Source: Pseudomonas citri (GTDB lineage Bacteria; Pseudomonadota; Gammaproteobacteria; Pseudomonadales; Pseudomonadaceae). Taken from it: a DNA stretch of 64,000 nt. Below the pieces are notes generated by a model, which ran no database searches, had not been told where the DNA came from, and saw only the letters and a list, made by a program, of their open reading frames with translations. Positions 17,363 to 28,079 of this stretch are shown piece after piece. The number at the start of each line of letters is the position of its first letter. Position 1 is the stretch's first letter. The DNA is taken from positions 1-64,000 of the forward strand of contig NZ_JAODAB010000026.1 in NCBI RefSeq assembly GCF_025336485.1. Reading direction: 5' to 3'. The translations under genes and the position numbers were made by a program.

Positions 17363-18279
17363 AGGCCGGCAGGCACCGGTGGAACCGCGATCGGCTCGAT
17401 CGGAGCCGCGACGAACTTCGGCGTCGGCAGCCCCATCAGTTGCGCCAACAGGTTGCCCAGGCGCGGACGCAGCTCCTGGCGATGAATGATCATGTCGATG
17501 GCGCCGTGTTCCAGCAGGAACTCGCTGCGCTGGAAGCCTTCCGGCAGTTTTTCACGCACGGTCTGCTCGATCACACGCGGACCGGCAAAGCCGATCAGGG
17601 CTTTCGGCTCGCCGACGATCACGTCGCCCAGCATCGCCAGACTAGCGGAAACACCACCATAGACCGGGTCGGTCAGCACCGAAATGAACGGAATGCCTTC
17701 TTCCCGCAGACGCGCCAGCACTGCGGAGGTCTTGGCCATCTGCATCAGGGAGATCAGCGCCTCCTGCATGCGCGCACCGCCGGAAGCGGCGAAGCAGACC
17801 ATCGGGCAACGTTTTTCCAGCGCGTAGTTGGCAGCACGAACGAAGCGCTCGCCGACGATGGCGCCCATGGAGCCGCCCATGAAGGAGAATTCAAAGGCCG
17901 AAACCACCACAGGCATGCCCAGCAGGGTACCGCTCATGGACACCAGGGCATCTTTTTCACCGGTCTGTTTCTGGGCCGCGGTCAGGCGGTCCTTGTATTT
18001 CTTGCCGTCGCGGAACTTCAGGCGGTCCACCGGCTCCAGGTCGGCGCCCAACTCAACACGGCCTTCGGCATCCAGGAAGATGTCGATACGGGCACGCGCA
18101 CCAATGCGCATGTGGTGATTGCACTTGGGGCACACGTCCAGGGTCTTTTCCAGCTCAGGGCGGTACAGCACCGCTTCGCAGGATGGACATTTGTGCCACA
18201 GACCTTCGGGCACCGAGCTTTTCTTCACCTCGGAACGCATGATCGAAGGGATCAGTTTGTCTACCAACCAGTTGCTCAT
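17359..18279 (-). CDS. accD: Acetyl-CoA carboxylase carboxyltransferase beta subunit
   Basis: Beta subunit of the carboxyltransferase that makes malonyl-CoA. The protein is 306 residues from MSNWLVDKL; a 39-codon upstream in-frame extension lacks family similarity. The four-Cys zinc ribbon (CPSC and CPKC, residues ~28-50) is intact, and the oxyanion/CoA motifs GGARMQE and GFAGPRVIEQT are visible. A roughly 260-base gap without a gene separates it from trpF upstream. The C-terminal Pro/Ala tail is typical of Pseudomonas. Confidence 0.96.
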   Translation of the reverse strand: MSNWLVDKLIPSIMRSEVKKSSVPEGLWHKCPSCEAVLYRPELEKTLDVCPKCNHHMRIGARARIDIFLDAEGRVELGADLEPVDRLKFRDGKKYKDRLTAAQKQTGEKDALVSMSGTLLGMPVVVSAFEFSFMGGSMGAIVGERFVRAANYALEKRCPMVCFAASGGARMQEALISLMQMAKTSAVLARLREEGIPFISVLTDPVYGGVSASLAMLGDVIVGEPKALIGFAGPRVIEQTVREKLPEGFQRSEFLLEHGAIDMIIHRQELRPRLGNLLAQLMGLPTPKFVAAPIEPIAVPPVPAGL

Positions 18280-18543
18280 GCTTTCTTTCTCCAGTACCGG
18301 CGGCCCGAACGCTCTGGTTCGCGGCCCCGCGTATGCCCTTGAGCTAAATTCATTGTGCGGCGGGGTTCGAGGAGCATCACGGTCAGCGCGAAACATGACC
18401 TGCGTGCCGCCCTATCTTCCCCAGCCATCCCGGCAACCGCTGCACTGCGGCTGCCCTTCTCCATTGGCCCACCCGGGGGCGGTGCCTGCCTGCTTCGTAC
18501 AGTGCTGGTATGGACGGCGGCAGTCTGCCAGCCGTCACATTGA

Positions 18544-19167
18544 CTACTGACTGCTGTGTACAGCCGCCATGAATGCGCGAATCTTCGCCGGGTCCTTGAT
18601 GCCCTTGCCTTGCTCCACCCCACCGCTCACGTCCACCGCGTAAGGACGCACCTGACGAATGGCCTCGGCCACGTTCTGCGCGGTCAAGCCGCCCGCGAGG
18701 ATGATCGGTTTGCTTAGGCCCTGGGGCACCAGTGACCAGTCGAACGCTTCGCCGGTGCCGCCGGGAACACCCTCCACATACGCGTCCAGCAAGATGCCGC
18801 TGGCACTGGCGAACGCCTGGCAACTGGCCGCGATGTCATCACCAGCCTTGACCCGCAACGCCTTGATGTACGGGCGATGCCAGCCTTCGCAATCGGCCGG
18901 GGTCTCGTCGCCGTGAAACTGCAACAGCGCCAACGGCACCGCGTCGAGGATTTCGCCCAGTTCGCAACGACTCGCGTTGACGAACAGGCCCACGGGGGTC
19001 ACGAACGGCGGCAAGGCCTGGATGATTGCCCTCGCCTGCTGCACGGTCACCGCGCGGGGACTCTTGGCATAGAACACCAGCCCGATGGCATCGGCTCCGG
19101 CCTCGACCGCCGCCAACGCGTCCTCGACGCGGGTGATCCCGCAAATCTTGCTGCGAACGGCTGACAT
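18544..19167 (-). CDS. trpF: Phosphoribosylanthranilate isomerase
   Basis: A TIM-barrel isomerase of tryptophan synthesis (207 residues). The catalytic Cys is in SKICGITRVEDA at the N-terminus, which fixes the start at MSAVRSK rather than 16 codons upstream. The phosphate-binding GGLTAQNVAEA and the acid Asp in VDVSGGVE are present. The other trp genes are not nearby; trpF alone between truA and accD is the normal Pseudomonas arrangement. Confidence 0.95.
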   Translation of the reverse strand: MSAVRSKICGITRVEDALAAVEAGADAIGLVFYAKSPRAVTVQQARAIIQALPPFVTPVGLFVNASRCELGEILDAVPLALLQFHGDETPADCEGWHRPYIKALRVKAGDDIAASCQAFASASGILLDAYVEGVPGGTGEAFDWSLVPQGLSKPIILAGGLTAQNVAEAIRQVRPYAVDVSGGVEQGKGIKDPAKIRAFMAAVHSSQ

Positions 19168-19230
19168 GGTGGGTAAAACCTCAGGCAAATCCGTGAAAGT
19201 CCCGGATGGTAGCAAATGCTGCGCAGGGCG

Positions 19231-20055
19231 TCAGCCGTCGAGTTCCGAGAAGCCGGTGAGGAAATGTGGGCCGATGTAACGCTCCGGCAACTCGAACTCA
19301 TCGCGGTATTCAACCTGTACCAGATACAAGCCAAACGGATGCGCGGTCACGCCACCGGAACGGCGAACGCGGCTGTCGAGTACTTCCTTGACCCATTCCA
19401 CCGGCCGCTCGCCGGCGCCGATAGTCATCAGTACACCCGCGATGTTGCGCACCATGTGATGCAGGAATGCACTGGCGCGGATATCGAGCACGATCATCTT
19501 GCCGTGACGGGTCACGCGCAGGTGATGCAGCTCCTTGATCGGTGACTTGGCCTGGCACTGACCAGCGCGGAAGGCGCTGAAATCGTGGACGCCGATCAGG
19601 TATTGCGCGGCCTCGGCCATGCGCTCGACGTCCAGAGGGCGGTGGTTCCAGGTGATCTCTTCGTTCAGGTGCGCGGGACGGATTTGATCGTTGTAGATCA
19701 CATAGCGATAGCGTCGGGCGATGGCCTTGAAGCGGGCATGAAAATGCGCAGGCATGACCTTGGCCCAACTGACGCTGACGTCGTGGGGCAAATTGATGTT
19801 GGCCCCCATCACCCACGCCTTCATCGAGCGTTCGACCTGGGTATCGAAATGCACCACCTGACCACAGGCGTGCACGCCGGCATCGGTGCGGCCGGCGCAA
19901 TGCAGCGACACGGGCGAGTCGGCGACTTTGGACAAGGCGGTTTCAAGGGTTTGCTGAACCGTTGCCACGCCGGAGGCCTGACGCTGCCAGCCGCGATAGC
20001 GCGAGCCCTTGTATTCAACGCCCAGGGCGATCCGAAAAAAGCCCTCGGCCGCCAT
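19231..20055 (-). CDS. truA: tRNA pseudouridine(38-40) synthase
   Basis: Modifies uridines 38-40 of the anticodon arm. The catalytic Asp is in HCAGRTDAGVHA. I place the start at the ATG at 20053-20055 (274 residues, MAAEGFFRIAL) because GGAAG precedes it and homologues begin near here; a TTG ten codons upstream is possible. It sits between fimV and trpF on the same strand. Cytoplasmic homodimer in the family. Confidence 0.94.
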   Translation of the reverse strand: MAAEGFFRIALGVEYKGSRYRGWQRQASGVATVQQTLETALSKVADSPVSLHCAGRTDAGVHACGQVVHFDTQVERSMKAWVMGANINLPHDVSVSWAKVMPAHFHARFKAIARRYRYVIYNDQIRPAHLNEEITWNHRPLDVERMAEAAQYLIGVHDFSAFRAGQCQAKSPIKELHHLRVTRHGKMIVLDIRASAFLHHMVRNIAGVLMTIGAGERPVEWVKEVLDSRVRRSGGVTAHPFGLYLVQVEYRDEFELPERYIGPHFLTGFSELDG

Positions 20056-20183
20056 TTCGGCTTCCGGATTGTCTATGTTTGCCAAGGAATTACAGCCTGC
20101 TCAGTACGCAAAGGCGGGCATTATAAGGCGGGCGGTGCGGGATGCCAGTGCAACCGGGATCTCGCGTGGGAATATCCCAGCCT

Positions 20184-20209
20184 CATCGCGAGCAAGCTTC
20201 GCTCCCACA
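20184..20209. repeat. REP-type intergenic hairpin
   Basis: ATCGCGAGCAAGCTTCGCT followed by CCCACA is the widespread REP type of fluorescent pseudomonads, located between truA and fimV. It resembles the elements at 24154-24178 and 63349-63370. Confidence 0.6.
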
Positions 20210-20246
20210 ATGGCTCTCGGGCGTCCACAGATCTGCGCCCCGCCAC

Positions 20247-20277
20247 AAACAAAAACGGCAGCCTCATCGGCTGCCGT
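20247..20277 (-). terminator. Terminator of fimV
   Basis: On the minus strand GACGGCAGCC/GGCTGCCG with a short loop is followed by TTTTTG, 20 bases beyond the fimV stop. Confidence 0.88.
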
Positions 20278-20296
20278 CCTCGTTACTCCAATCACT

Positions 20297-22867
20297 TCAT
20301 GCCAGGCGCGCCAGCATTTCCTGCGCTTCGCTCTTCTGGGTGGCATCGCCTTCGTTGAGGACTTCACCGAGGATGTCCCGAGCCCCGTCGTTGTCGCCCA
20401 TGTCGATGTAGGCCTGGGCCAGGTCGAGCTTGGTGGCGACTTCGTCGGTTCCGCCGAGGAAGTCGAAGTCCGGCTCCTCTTCAGCGCTGGCCAATGCATC
20501 GTCGGCGGTGAAGGATGGCTGGCCCAAGCTGTCGGACAAGCGCTCCAACTCGGCGTTGACATCGTCCAGCTCGGACTCGAAGGCATCCTTCGGCGCCGCC
20601 GGAACGTCCATTTCATCGCCCAGGGACAGATCGAAATCCGCCGGCAACTCGAGGTCGTCGGCCGGGAAATCGGCCAAGGTCGGCGCTTCGCTCTCCGGCA
20701 CGTCCAGCCCCTTGAGGTCGTCGCCCAGGTCCAGCAAGAAGTCTTCGTCCTCCAGCGCGGGTGCAGGGGCAGCTGCCGGCGCATCGCCCCCCAGGTCCAG
20801 ATCGAACTCCGACAGGTCGTCCAGGCTTTCGTTGGCCTCGGTCTGCTGCTTGAGCACCGATTCGAAACTCAGGTCATCGTCTTCCGGAAACGCGTCCAAC
20901 TCCACGACAGGCTCGGGAGCCGGTGTCACCGGCGCTGCCTCCAAGTCATCCAGACTCAGGTCGAAGGCGCTGTCCAGCTCTTCATCGCTCGGCGACGGGT
21001 CTTCCAGCAGGTCCTTGACGTATTGCGCGTCCAGCTCCGCAGCCACCGCCGCGGCGGCCAGGCCCGCACTGGCGGCAACGACCATGGCCGGGAAACGACT
21101 CTTGAGTTGCTCGACCTGGGCGTAGTTGTCGCCGTTGGCCACCAACTGACGCTCCTGGGCGACAAAAGCGTCGCGGTCGCCCTGCTGGCCGTAGACCTCC
21201 ATCAGCTTCAAGCGCAGGTCGCTGCGCTGAGGCTCGGCCTTGATACCTTGCTCAAGCAGATCGGCGGCCTGGTTCAAGCGACCACGGTCGATGTGGGACT
21301 GGGCTTGAGCCAGCACATCATCGGAACGCTCAGCGGCCGGTGCCACCAGCGGCGCGGCGATCGGCGGCGTAACGACCACCGGTGCGACCGCAGGCGCAGG
21401 CTTGGGTTCGAGCTTGACGTTAGGCGCTGGAACCTCGATGCCCTCGAAGCTGCTCGGGGGCAGGTCGAGCTCCGGGGAGAAGTCGGCCTCCTCCTCGAGG
21501 GCACGCGCCATGCGCAGGTGTTTCTCGGCTTCCTGCTGGGCCTTGCGACGACGCGCGAGCAACAGCAGCAGCAACAGCAGGATCACCGCACCACCGCCAA
21601 CCAGGCCCAGCAGGATCGGGTTGGTCAGCAGGTCGTTGTACTTCTGCTCGTCGGAAGCGGCAGGTGCCGGCTCCACGGCTGCGGCAGGCGGCGCGGCCTC
21701 AGGTGTCGCTTGAGGTTCGGGCGCAGGCACGACGGCCGGGGCTTGTGGTGCTGGCGTCAGCTCGGCCGACATCGCCGGGGCGGACTGGCCCGCTGGAGGA
21801 ACGGCAGCGCCTTCGGCCTGCATCTTGGCCAACTGGTTGTTCTTCAACTCGATCAGGCGCTGCAGCTTGTCCAACTGGCTCTGCAGGTCCGCCATGCGGC
21901 TTTTCAGCTCTTCATTGTCGCGTCGGGCCGAGTCGAGGCTTTCCTGGGTCACGGCAAGCTTGTTGCTCAGCGCCTGGGCATCACCGGCAGCGCCCTTGCC
22001 CTTGCCACCCGCCTTCGCAGGCTCGGCCGAGACCAGGCTCAGGTTGTCGCGACCGGCCGCCTGGGCCAGCGCGCCTTCACCGCGACCACGCTTGGTTGCG
22101 TCGAGCTGTTGCTGACCGGCAGGCGCCACACCCCGACGCCCCGAGCGCCAGGCGGCGTTTTGCGCAGCCACTTCGGCGATGGCCTGGGGCTGCGGCAGCG
22201 CGGTGCTTTGCACCGGGTCTGGCAGGCGCAGGACCTGGCCGGTCTTGAGCAAGTTGATGTTGCCATTGATGAAGGCTTTCGGATTCAGCGCCTGGATCGC
22301 CAGCATGGTTTGCTGGACTGATCCACCGTTGCGCACCTTCGCGGCAATTTCCCACAGGGTATCGCGCGGCGTGGTGGTGTACTGCGCCGGCTTGGTCGCG
22401 CCGGTGACGGGCGTCGATACGACCTGCGACGGCTTGGCCCGGGCTGCATCAGCGGCCTGGGGCGAGAATTTGGACGGATCGAGCAATACGCTGTAGTCGC
22501 GCAGCAGGCGGCCGTTCGGCCATATCACCTGCACCAGGAACTTGACCATCGGCTCGGACAGCGGCCGGCTGGACGTTACCCGCAGGACACTCCTGCCATT
22601 GGCATTGATCACTGGCGTGAAGGCCAGGTCATCGAGGACGGCCTGACGATCGACACCGGCCTTGGCGAAGTCATTGGGCGAGGCCAGGCTCGGCACCACT
22701 TCGGCGGCAGTCAATTGCTGGACATCGAGCAGCTCGATCTCGGCGACCAGGGGCTGGTTCGGCGTCGATTTCAGGGTCAGCTCCCCGAGCCCGAGCGCTT
22801 GCGCCATACCGGAGGACAGCGCCGAGGCGGCCGCTATTGCTAACACCAGTTTGCGAACTTGAACCAT
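20297..22867 (-). CDS. fimV: FimV/HubP-type polar hub protein
   Basis: An 856-residue inner-membrane protein. A signal sequence (residues 1-25), a periplasmic FimV N-domain, and a LysM-type peptidoglycan-binding region (TPRDTLWEIAAKVRNG, ~165-215) come first. A coiled coil (ALSNKLAVTQ to about 340), a Pro/Ala linker, one TM (GLVGGGAVILLLLLLLLARRR, ~440-460) and an acidic cytoplasmic part ending in a FimV C-terminal TPR-like domain (DLAQAYIDMGDNDGARDIL) follow. In Pseudomonas it organises cell poles, type IV pili and cAMP signalling. It is monocistronic: 194 bases separate it from usg and a terminator follows. Confidence 0.93.
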   Translation of the reverse strand: MVQVRKLVLAIAAASALSSGMAQALGLGELTLKSTPNQPLVAEIELLDVQQLTAAEVVPSLASPNDFAKAGVDRQAVLDDLAFTPVINANGRSVLRVTSSRPLSEPMVKFLVQVIWPNGRLLRDYSVLLDPSKFSPQAADAARAKPSQVVSTPVTGATKPAQYTTTPRDTLWEIAAKVRNGGSVQQTMLAIQALNPKAFINGNINLLKTGQVLRLPDPVQSTALPQPQAIAEVAAQNAAWRSGRRGVAPAGQQQLDATKRGRGEGALAQAAGRDNLSLVSAEPAKAGGKGKGAAGDAQALSNKLAVTQESLDSARRDNEELKSRMADLQSQLDKLQRLIELKNNQLAKMQAEGAAVPPAGQSAPAMSAELTPAPQAPAVVPAPEPQATPEAAPPAAAVEPAPAASDEQKYNDLLTNPILLGLVGGGAVILLLLLLLLARRRKAQQEAEKHLRMARALEEEADFSPELDLPPSSFEGIEVPAPNVKLEPKPAPAVAPVVVTPPIAAPLVAPAAERSDDVLAQAQSHIDRGRLNQAADLLEQGIKAEPQRSDLRLKLMEVYGQQGDRDAFVAQERQLVANGDNYAQVEQLKSRFPAMVVAASAGLAAAAVAAELDAQYVKDLLEDPSPSDEELDSAFDLSLDDLEAAPVTPAPEPVVELDAFPEDDDLSFESVLKQQTEANESLDDLSEFDLDLGGDAPAAAPAPALEDEDFLLDLGDDLKGLDVPESEAPTLADFPADDLELPADFDLSLGDEMDVPAAPKDAFESELDDVNAELERLSDSLGQPSFTADDALASAEEEPDFDFLGGTDEVATKLDLAQAYIDMGDNDGARDILGEVLNEGDATQKSEAQEMLARLA

Positions 22868-23061
22868 AGCCTCTTCCTTTGTTTGAACATTCCTCGGCCA
22901 GCGAGAAGGTATTGATGTCGCTGCCGCAAGGCATTGCGTACGAGCCCGAAACGACAGTGCGCGCGATTATTTCACTCATGCAGAGGGATGTTCGCCTGCT
23001 GTGTTCCAGCCAAGCATAGCGCCCGGCTAGAACCATTCGACAAATTGACGCCAAGTATCTT

Positions 23062-24072
23062 TTACGGCAAGTCTTTTATCAACAACTCAGCCACCTGCAC
23101 GGCATTGAGCGCCGCACCCTTGCGCACGTTATCCGACGTCAGCCACATATTGAGTTCCGCCGGATCGTCGATGCCGCCACGTACCCGACCGATGTAGACC
23201 ACATCCTGTCCCACAGCATCACCCACCGGAGTCGGATAGTCGCCCGCCTCCACCAGCTCGACGCCGGGCGCCGTTTGCAGGGCGGCGTTGACCTTCGTCA
23301 GGTCGATTGCATGCGCAGACTGCACGGTCACGCTAAAGCTATCGCCGAAAAACACCGGGGCTTGAATGCAAGTGACTGAAATTTTTAATAAAGGTTGGTC
23401 CAGAACCTGGCGCAGCTCGCGAACCAGGCGCTTTTCCAACAGCGTATGCCCCTGTTCATCCGGGGTGCCGACCTGGGCCAACAGGTTGAACGCCATCTGT
23501 CGATCGAAGAACGTGGGCTCCAGCGGTCGGACGTTAAGCAACTCAGCGGTCTGGCGCGCCAGTTCGGTGACGGCGACGCGCCCCAGGGCGGACACGGCCA
23601 GACTGGCGGTGACGCTGATGCGCTGCACATCCAGGCAATCGCGCAGCGGCGCCAGGGCAACCGCCAATGCAATGGCCGAAGCGCTGGGACTGCTGACTTG
23701 AAACGGCGTGCCCAGCCCGGAGAGCACTTGGGCATTGGCTTCCGGCACGATCTGCGGCGCCTGTTCCGCTGGCAAGGCGCCAGACAGGTCGATCAACGCG
23801 CACCCGGCTGCCGTGGCACGCGGCGCGAAGCTCAAGGTCACCGCCGGACCGGCGGCGAAGAATGCCAGTTGGACCTTGCTGAAATCGAACTCATCGACCT
23901 CGCGCACCCGCACGTTTTTACCGCGAAACATCACCGAACTGCCCGCCGACTCGCTGCTGGCCAGCAGGTGCAGGTTACCCATGGGAAAATCCCGCTCTTC
24001 AAGAATCTGCACGAGGGTTTCGCCGACAGTGCCGGTGGCGCCGATCACGGCAATATCAAAGGACTGGCTCAT
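23062..24072 (-). CDS. usg: USG-1-like ASADH paralogue lacking the catalytic Cys
   Basis: A 336-residue protein of the aspartate-semialdehyde-dehydrogenase fold. The NADP motif IGATGTVGETL is intact. At the position where true enzymes carry the nucleophilic Cys (NCT/NCS in the neighbouring asd) it reads QVSSPSASAIALA, so thioester chemistry is not expected. This is the USG-1 group, retained next to asd and fimV/truA in gammaproteobacteria with no established function. It lies 175 bases downstream of asd, with a terminator and a REP element between. Confidence 0.9.
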   Translation of the reverse strand: MSQSFDIAVIGATGTVGETLVQILEERDFPMGNLHLLASSESAGSSVMFRGKNVRVREVDEFDFSKVQLAFFAAGPAVTLSFAPRATAAGCALIDLSGALPAEQAPQIVPEANAQVLSGLGTPFQVSSPSASAIALAVALAPLRDCLDVQRISVTASLAVSALGRVAVTELARQTAELLNVRPLEPTFFDRQMAFNLLAQVGTPDEQGHTLLEKRLVRELRQVLDQPLLKISVTCIQAPVFFGDSFSVTVQSAHAIDLTKVNAALQTAPGVELVEAGDYPTPVGDAVGQDVVYIGRVRGGIDDPAELNMWLTSDNVRKGAALNAVQVAELLIKDLP

Positions 24073-24153
24073 GGGTCTACCTCAGGTAAAACGTGGGGAG
24101 CGGCACTTTACCGGGTGGTTGGCAGCCAGGCAATTGAACAGACAGCAACCTTA

Positions 24154-24178
24154 TGTGGCGAGGGAGCTTGCTCCCACA
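24154..24178. repeat. REP-type intergenic hairpin
   Basis: TGTGG-cgag-GGAGC-TT-GCTCC-CACA, a standard Pseudomonas REP form, located between usg and the asd terminator. Confidence 0.65.
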
Positions 24179-24193
24179 TAGTGAAGTGCCCCC

Positions 24194-24232
24194 ATAAAAA
24201 AACCCGCACCTCTCACAAGGCGCGGGTTCTTC
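24194..24232 (-). terminator. Terminator of asd
   Basis: On the minus strand GAACCCGCGCC/GGTGCGGGTT is followed by TTTTTTT, directly after the asd stop. Confidence 0.92.
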
Positions 24233-24247
24233 TACAACATCAGCCGA

Positions 24248-25360
24248 TCAACGCTCGAGCAGGATCCGCAGCATGCGACGCAGCGGTTCGGCCGCGCCCC
24301 ACAGCAACTGGTCGCCGACGGTGAAGGCGCCGACGAATTGCGAACCCATGTTCAGCTTGCGCAGGCGCCCCACCGGCACGTTCAGGGTGCCGGTGACCTT
24401 GGTCGGGCTCAGCTCCTGCATGCTCGTCTCGCGGTTGTTCGGCACCAGCTTGACCCAAGGGTTGTGCTGGCTGATCAGCCCTTCGATGTCGGCGATCGGC
24501 ACGTCCTTGTTCAGCTTGATGGTCAGCGCCTGGCTGTGGCAACGCATGGCGCCGATGCGCACGCAGATGCCGTCCACCGGGATCGGGCTCTTGAAACGGC
24601 CCAGGATCTTGTTGGTTTCGGCCTGAGCCTTCCACTCTTCACGGCTCTGGCCGTTAGGCAGTTCCTTGTCGATCCAGGGGATCAGGCTGCCAGCCAGTGG
24701 CACGCCGAAGTTCTCGGTCGGGTAGGCATCGCTGCGCATCGCCTCGGCAACCTTGCGGTCGATGTCGAGGATGGCGCTGGCCGGGTTGGCCAGGTCATCG
24801 GCGACAGCGGCGTGGGTCGCGCCCATCTGCCGGATCAGCTCACGCATGTTCTGCGCACCGGCACCGGAAGCCGCCTGGTAGGTCATGGCACTCATCCATT
24901 CCACCAGGCCAGCCTCGAACAGGCCACCCAGGCCCATCAGCATCAGGCTGACGGTGCAGTTGCCGCCGATGTAGTTCTTGGTACCGGCATCCAGTTGCTG
25001 GTCGATGACCTTGCGGTTCACCGGATCGAGGATGATCACCGCGTCATCCTGCATGCGCAGGCTGGAAGCGGCATCGATCCAGTAGCCCTGCCAACCGGCT
25101 TCACGCAGCTTGGGGAAGACTTCGCTGGTGTAGTCGCCGCCCTGGCAGGTCAGGATCACGTCGAGGGTCTTGAGCTCTTCAATGCTGTAGGCATCCTTGA
25201 GCGCACCGGTGTCCTTGCCCACGGACGGGCCCTGGCCACCGACATTGGAAGTGGTGAAAAACACCGGTTCAATGAGATCGAAATCCTGCTCTTCCAGCAT
25301 TCGCTGCATGAGCACGGAACCGACCATACCGCGCCAACCGATCAGACCTACACGTTTCAT
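24248..25360 (-). CDS. asd: Aspartate-semialdehyde dehydrogenase
   Basis: Reduces aspartyl phosphate to aspartate semialdehyde for lysine, threonine, methionine and diaminopimelate synthesis. The start is MKRVGLIGWRGMVGS (370 residues); an in-frame start ten codons upstream lacks the family N-terminus. The catalytic Cys is in IGGNCTVSLMLMG, and the substrate Arg/His region HSQALTIKL is present. It is 54 bases downstream of leuB on the same strand and ends with a strong terminator. Confidence 0.97.
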   Translation of the reverse strand: MKRVGLIGWRGMVGSVLMQRMLEEQDFDLIEPVFFTTSNVGGQGPSVGKDTGALKDAYSIEELKTLDVILTCQGGDYTSEVFPKLREAGWQGYWIDAASSLRMQDDAVIILDPVNRKVIDQQLDAGTKNYIGGNCTVSLMLMGLGGLFEAGLVEWMSAMTYQAASGAGAQNMRELIRQMGATHAAVADDLANPASAILDIDRKVAEAMRSDAYPTENFGVPLAGSLIPWIDKELPNGQSREEWKAQAETNKILGRFKSPIPVDGICVRIGAMRCHSQALTIKLNKDVPIADIEGLISQHNPWVKLVPNNRETSMQELSPTKVTGTLNVPVGRLRKLNMGSQFVGAFTVGDQLLWGAAEPLRRMLRILLER

Positions 25361-25414
25361 CGCAACTACACCTTTACAAAAGTGGGCCACCGTCGAAGCA
25401 GTGGGCCCGAAAGA

Positions 25415-26497
<1,083 letters not shown>

Positions 26498-26563
26498 GCT
26501 TTCCTCGTTTGCTCTGTCAGCGCGCCCCAGGCTGGGTGCCTCCGGGCGGGCCGGAAAATAGTG

Positions 26564-27328
26564 TTATCGCTCGGCCCACAGCACCAGTACATCTGTACTG
26601 AACGAACCATCGGCCTCAATTTCAAAATATTCACGCACTTCATCGCCCATCGAACGCTGCAGCTCAAGGATGGCCGCGCGCATCACCTCGGGGGTGCGCA
26701 TGCGCTCGACCCAGGAGCGGTATTCCAGGCGCAGGCGCTGGCGCGAAGTGCTGCGGGTGTGCAATCCCGCGTCACTGACCTGGCGCAACCACTCGCAGGC
26801 CGAATAATCGCGCACATGGCTGGTGTCGCGCAGTACTTCGATGCTTTGCAGGTAAGTGTCCAGCAAGGGCATGCCCGGCGACAGGATGTCGATGAACGCC
26901 ACCACCCCGCCCGGCTTGAGCACGCGGCGCACTTCCCGCAATGCCAGGCCCAGGTCGCTCCAATGATGCGCCGAATAGCGACTGAACACGAAGTCGAACT
27001 CACCGTCGGCGAATGGCAGGCGCTCGGCGGCACCGCGCACCGTGGCGATATTGCCCAGGCCACGCTCCGCAGCCGCCGCAGCCACCACGTCAAGCATCTG
27101 CTGGGACAGGTCATAGGCCACCACTTCAGCGGCCAACGGCGCCACGTGGAAGCTCACATGGCCGGCGCCGCACCCCAGGTCCAGCACGCGGGCATCGCCC
27201 CGACCGGCCAGCGCAGCCTGTAGCAATGCGAATTCGGCACCCTGGGCGTGCACGGCACTGCTCAGGTAGGCCGCGGCCTGTTCACCGAATTGCTTTTGTA
27301 CAACCTGACTGTGGGCGGTGCTGGTCAT
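26564..27328 (-). CDS. Class I SAM-dependent methyltransferase
   Basis: A 254-residue soluble methyltransferase. Motif I VLDLGCGAGHVSFHVAP (~45-61) and motif III AAERLPFADGEFDFVFSRYSAHHW are clear, giving a UbiE/COQ5-like Methyltransf_11 domain. The methyl acceptor is unknown. It sits between leuD and leuB, with gaps of 95 and 66 bases, in a place where Pseudomonas conserves a methyltransferase, so it may simply ride on the leu transcript. Confidence 0.9.
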   Translation of the reverse strand: MTSTAHSQVVQKQFGEQAAAYLSSAVHAQGAEFALLQAALAGRGDARVLDLGCGAGHVSFHVAPLAAEVVAYDLSQQMLDVVAAAAAERGLGNIATVRGAAERLPFADGEFDFVFSRYSAHHWSDLGLALREVRRVLKPGGVVAFIDILSPGMPLLDTYLQSIEVLRDTSHVRDYSACEWLRQVSDAGLHTRSTSRQRLRLEYRSWVERMRTPEVMRAAILELQRSMGDEVREYFEIEADGSFSTDVLVLWAER

Positions 27329-27423
27329 GGGGACTTCCTTTTTTGGGGTTTAGCCTTATGGTCTCTGTTCTGGCCTGCTCCGGGCAGCGATCCGACGATG
27401 GCGTCGCTATGCCCTACAGAAAA

Positions 27424-28068
27424 TCAAGCATCGCGAAACAACCAGGGCTGACTCGCCCGATGCTTGGCTTCGAACGCCGCGATCGCGTCGCTGTCCTGCA
27501 AGGTCAGGCCGATGTCGTCCAGGCCGTTGAGCAGGCAATGCTTGCGGAACGCGTCGATCTCGAAACTCAGCACCTTGCCGTCGGGACGGGTTACGGTCTG
27601 GGCGGCCAGGTCGATCTGCAACTGATAACCCGGGTTCGCCTCGACCTGCTGGAACAGTTCATCGACTTGGGAGTCGCTGAGGATGATCGGGAGCAAGCCG
27701 TTCTTGAAGCTGTTGTTGAAGAAGATGTCGGCATAGCTCGGCGCGATGATGCTGCGGAAACCGTACTCTTCCAGGGCCCATGGCGCGTGCTCACGGCTCG
27801 AGCCGCAGCCAAAGTTCTCGCGGGCCAGCAGCACGCTGGCGCCTTGGTAACGCTCGGCGTTGAGCACGAAATCCTTGTTCAGCGGCCGCTTGGAGTTGTC
27901 CTGGTACGGCTGGCCGACATCCAGGTAGCGCCACTCATCGAACAGGTTCGGGCCGAAACCGGTGCGCTTGATGGACTTCAAGAACTGCTTGGGAATGATC
28001 TGGTCGGTGTCGACGTTGGCACGATCCAAAGGCGCGACAAGACCGGTGTGCTGGGTAAAAGCTTTCAT
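27424..28068 (-). CDS. leuD: 3-isopropylmalate dehydratase small subunit
   Basis: Swivel-domain subunit of isopropylmalate isomerase, 214 residues. GCGSSREHAPWAL marks the substrate-recognition loop and DQIIPKQFL the N-terminal part. It follows leuC by 11 bases and forms the heterodimer with it. Confidence 0.97.
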   Translation of the reverse strand: MKAFTQHTGLVAPLDRANVDTDQIIPKQFLKSIKRTGFGPNLFDEWRYLDVGQPYQDNSKRPLNKDFVLNAERYQGASVLLARENFGCGSSREHAPWALEEYGFRSIIAPSYADIFFNNSFKNGLLPIILSDSQVDELFQQVEANPGYQLQIDLAAQTVTRPDGKVLSFEIDAFRKHCLLNGLDDIGLTLQDSDAIAAFEAKHRASQPWLFRDA

Positions 28069-28079
28069 GCTGCGCTCCT

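Noticed and set aside
20009..22321. 770-codon frame antisense to fimV
   Set aside because: Gln/Arg/Leu-rich shadow of the FimV reading frame; fimV has signal peptide, LysM and TPR features.
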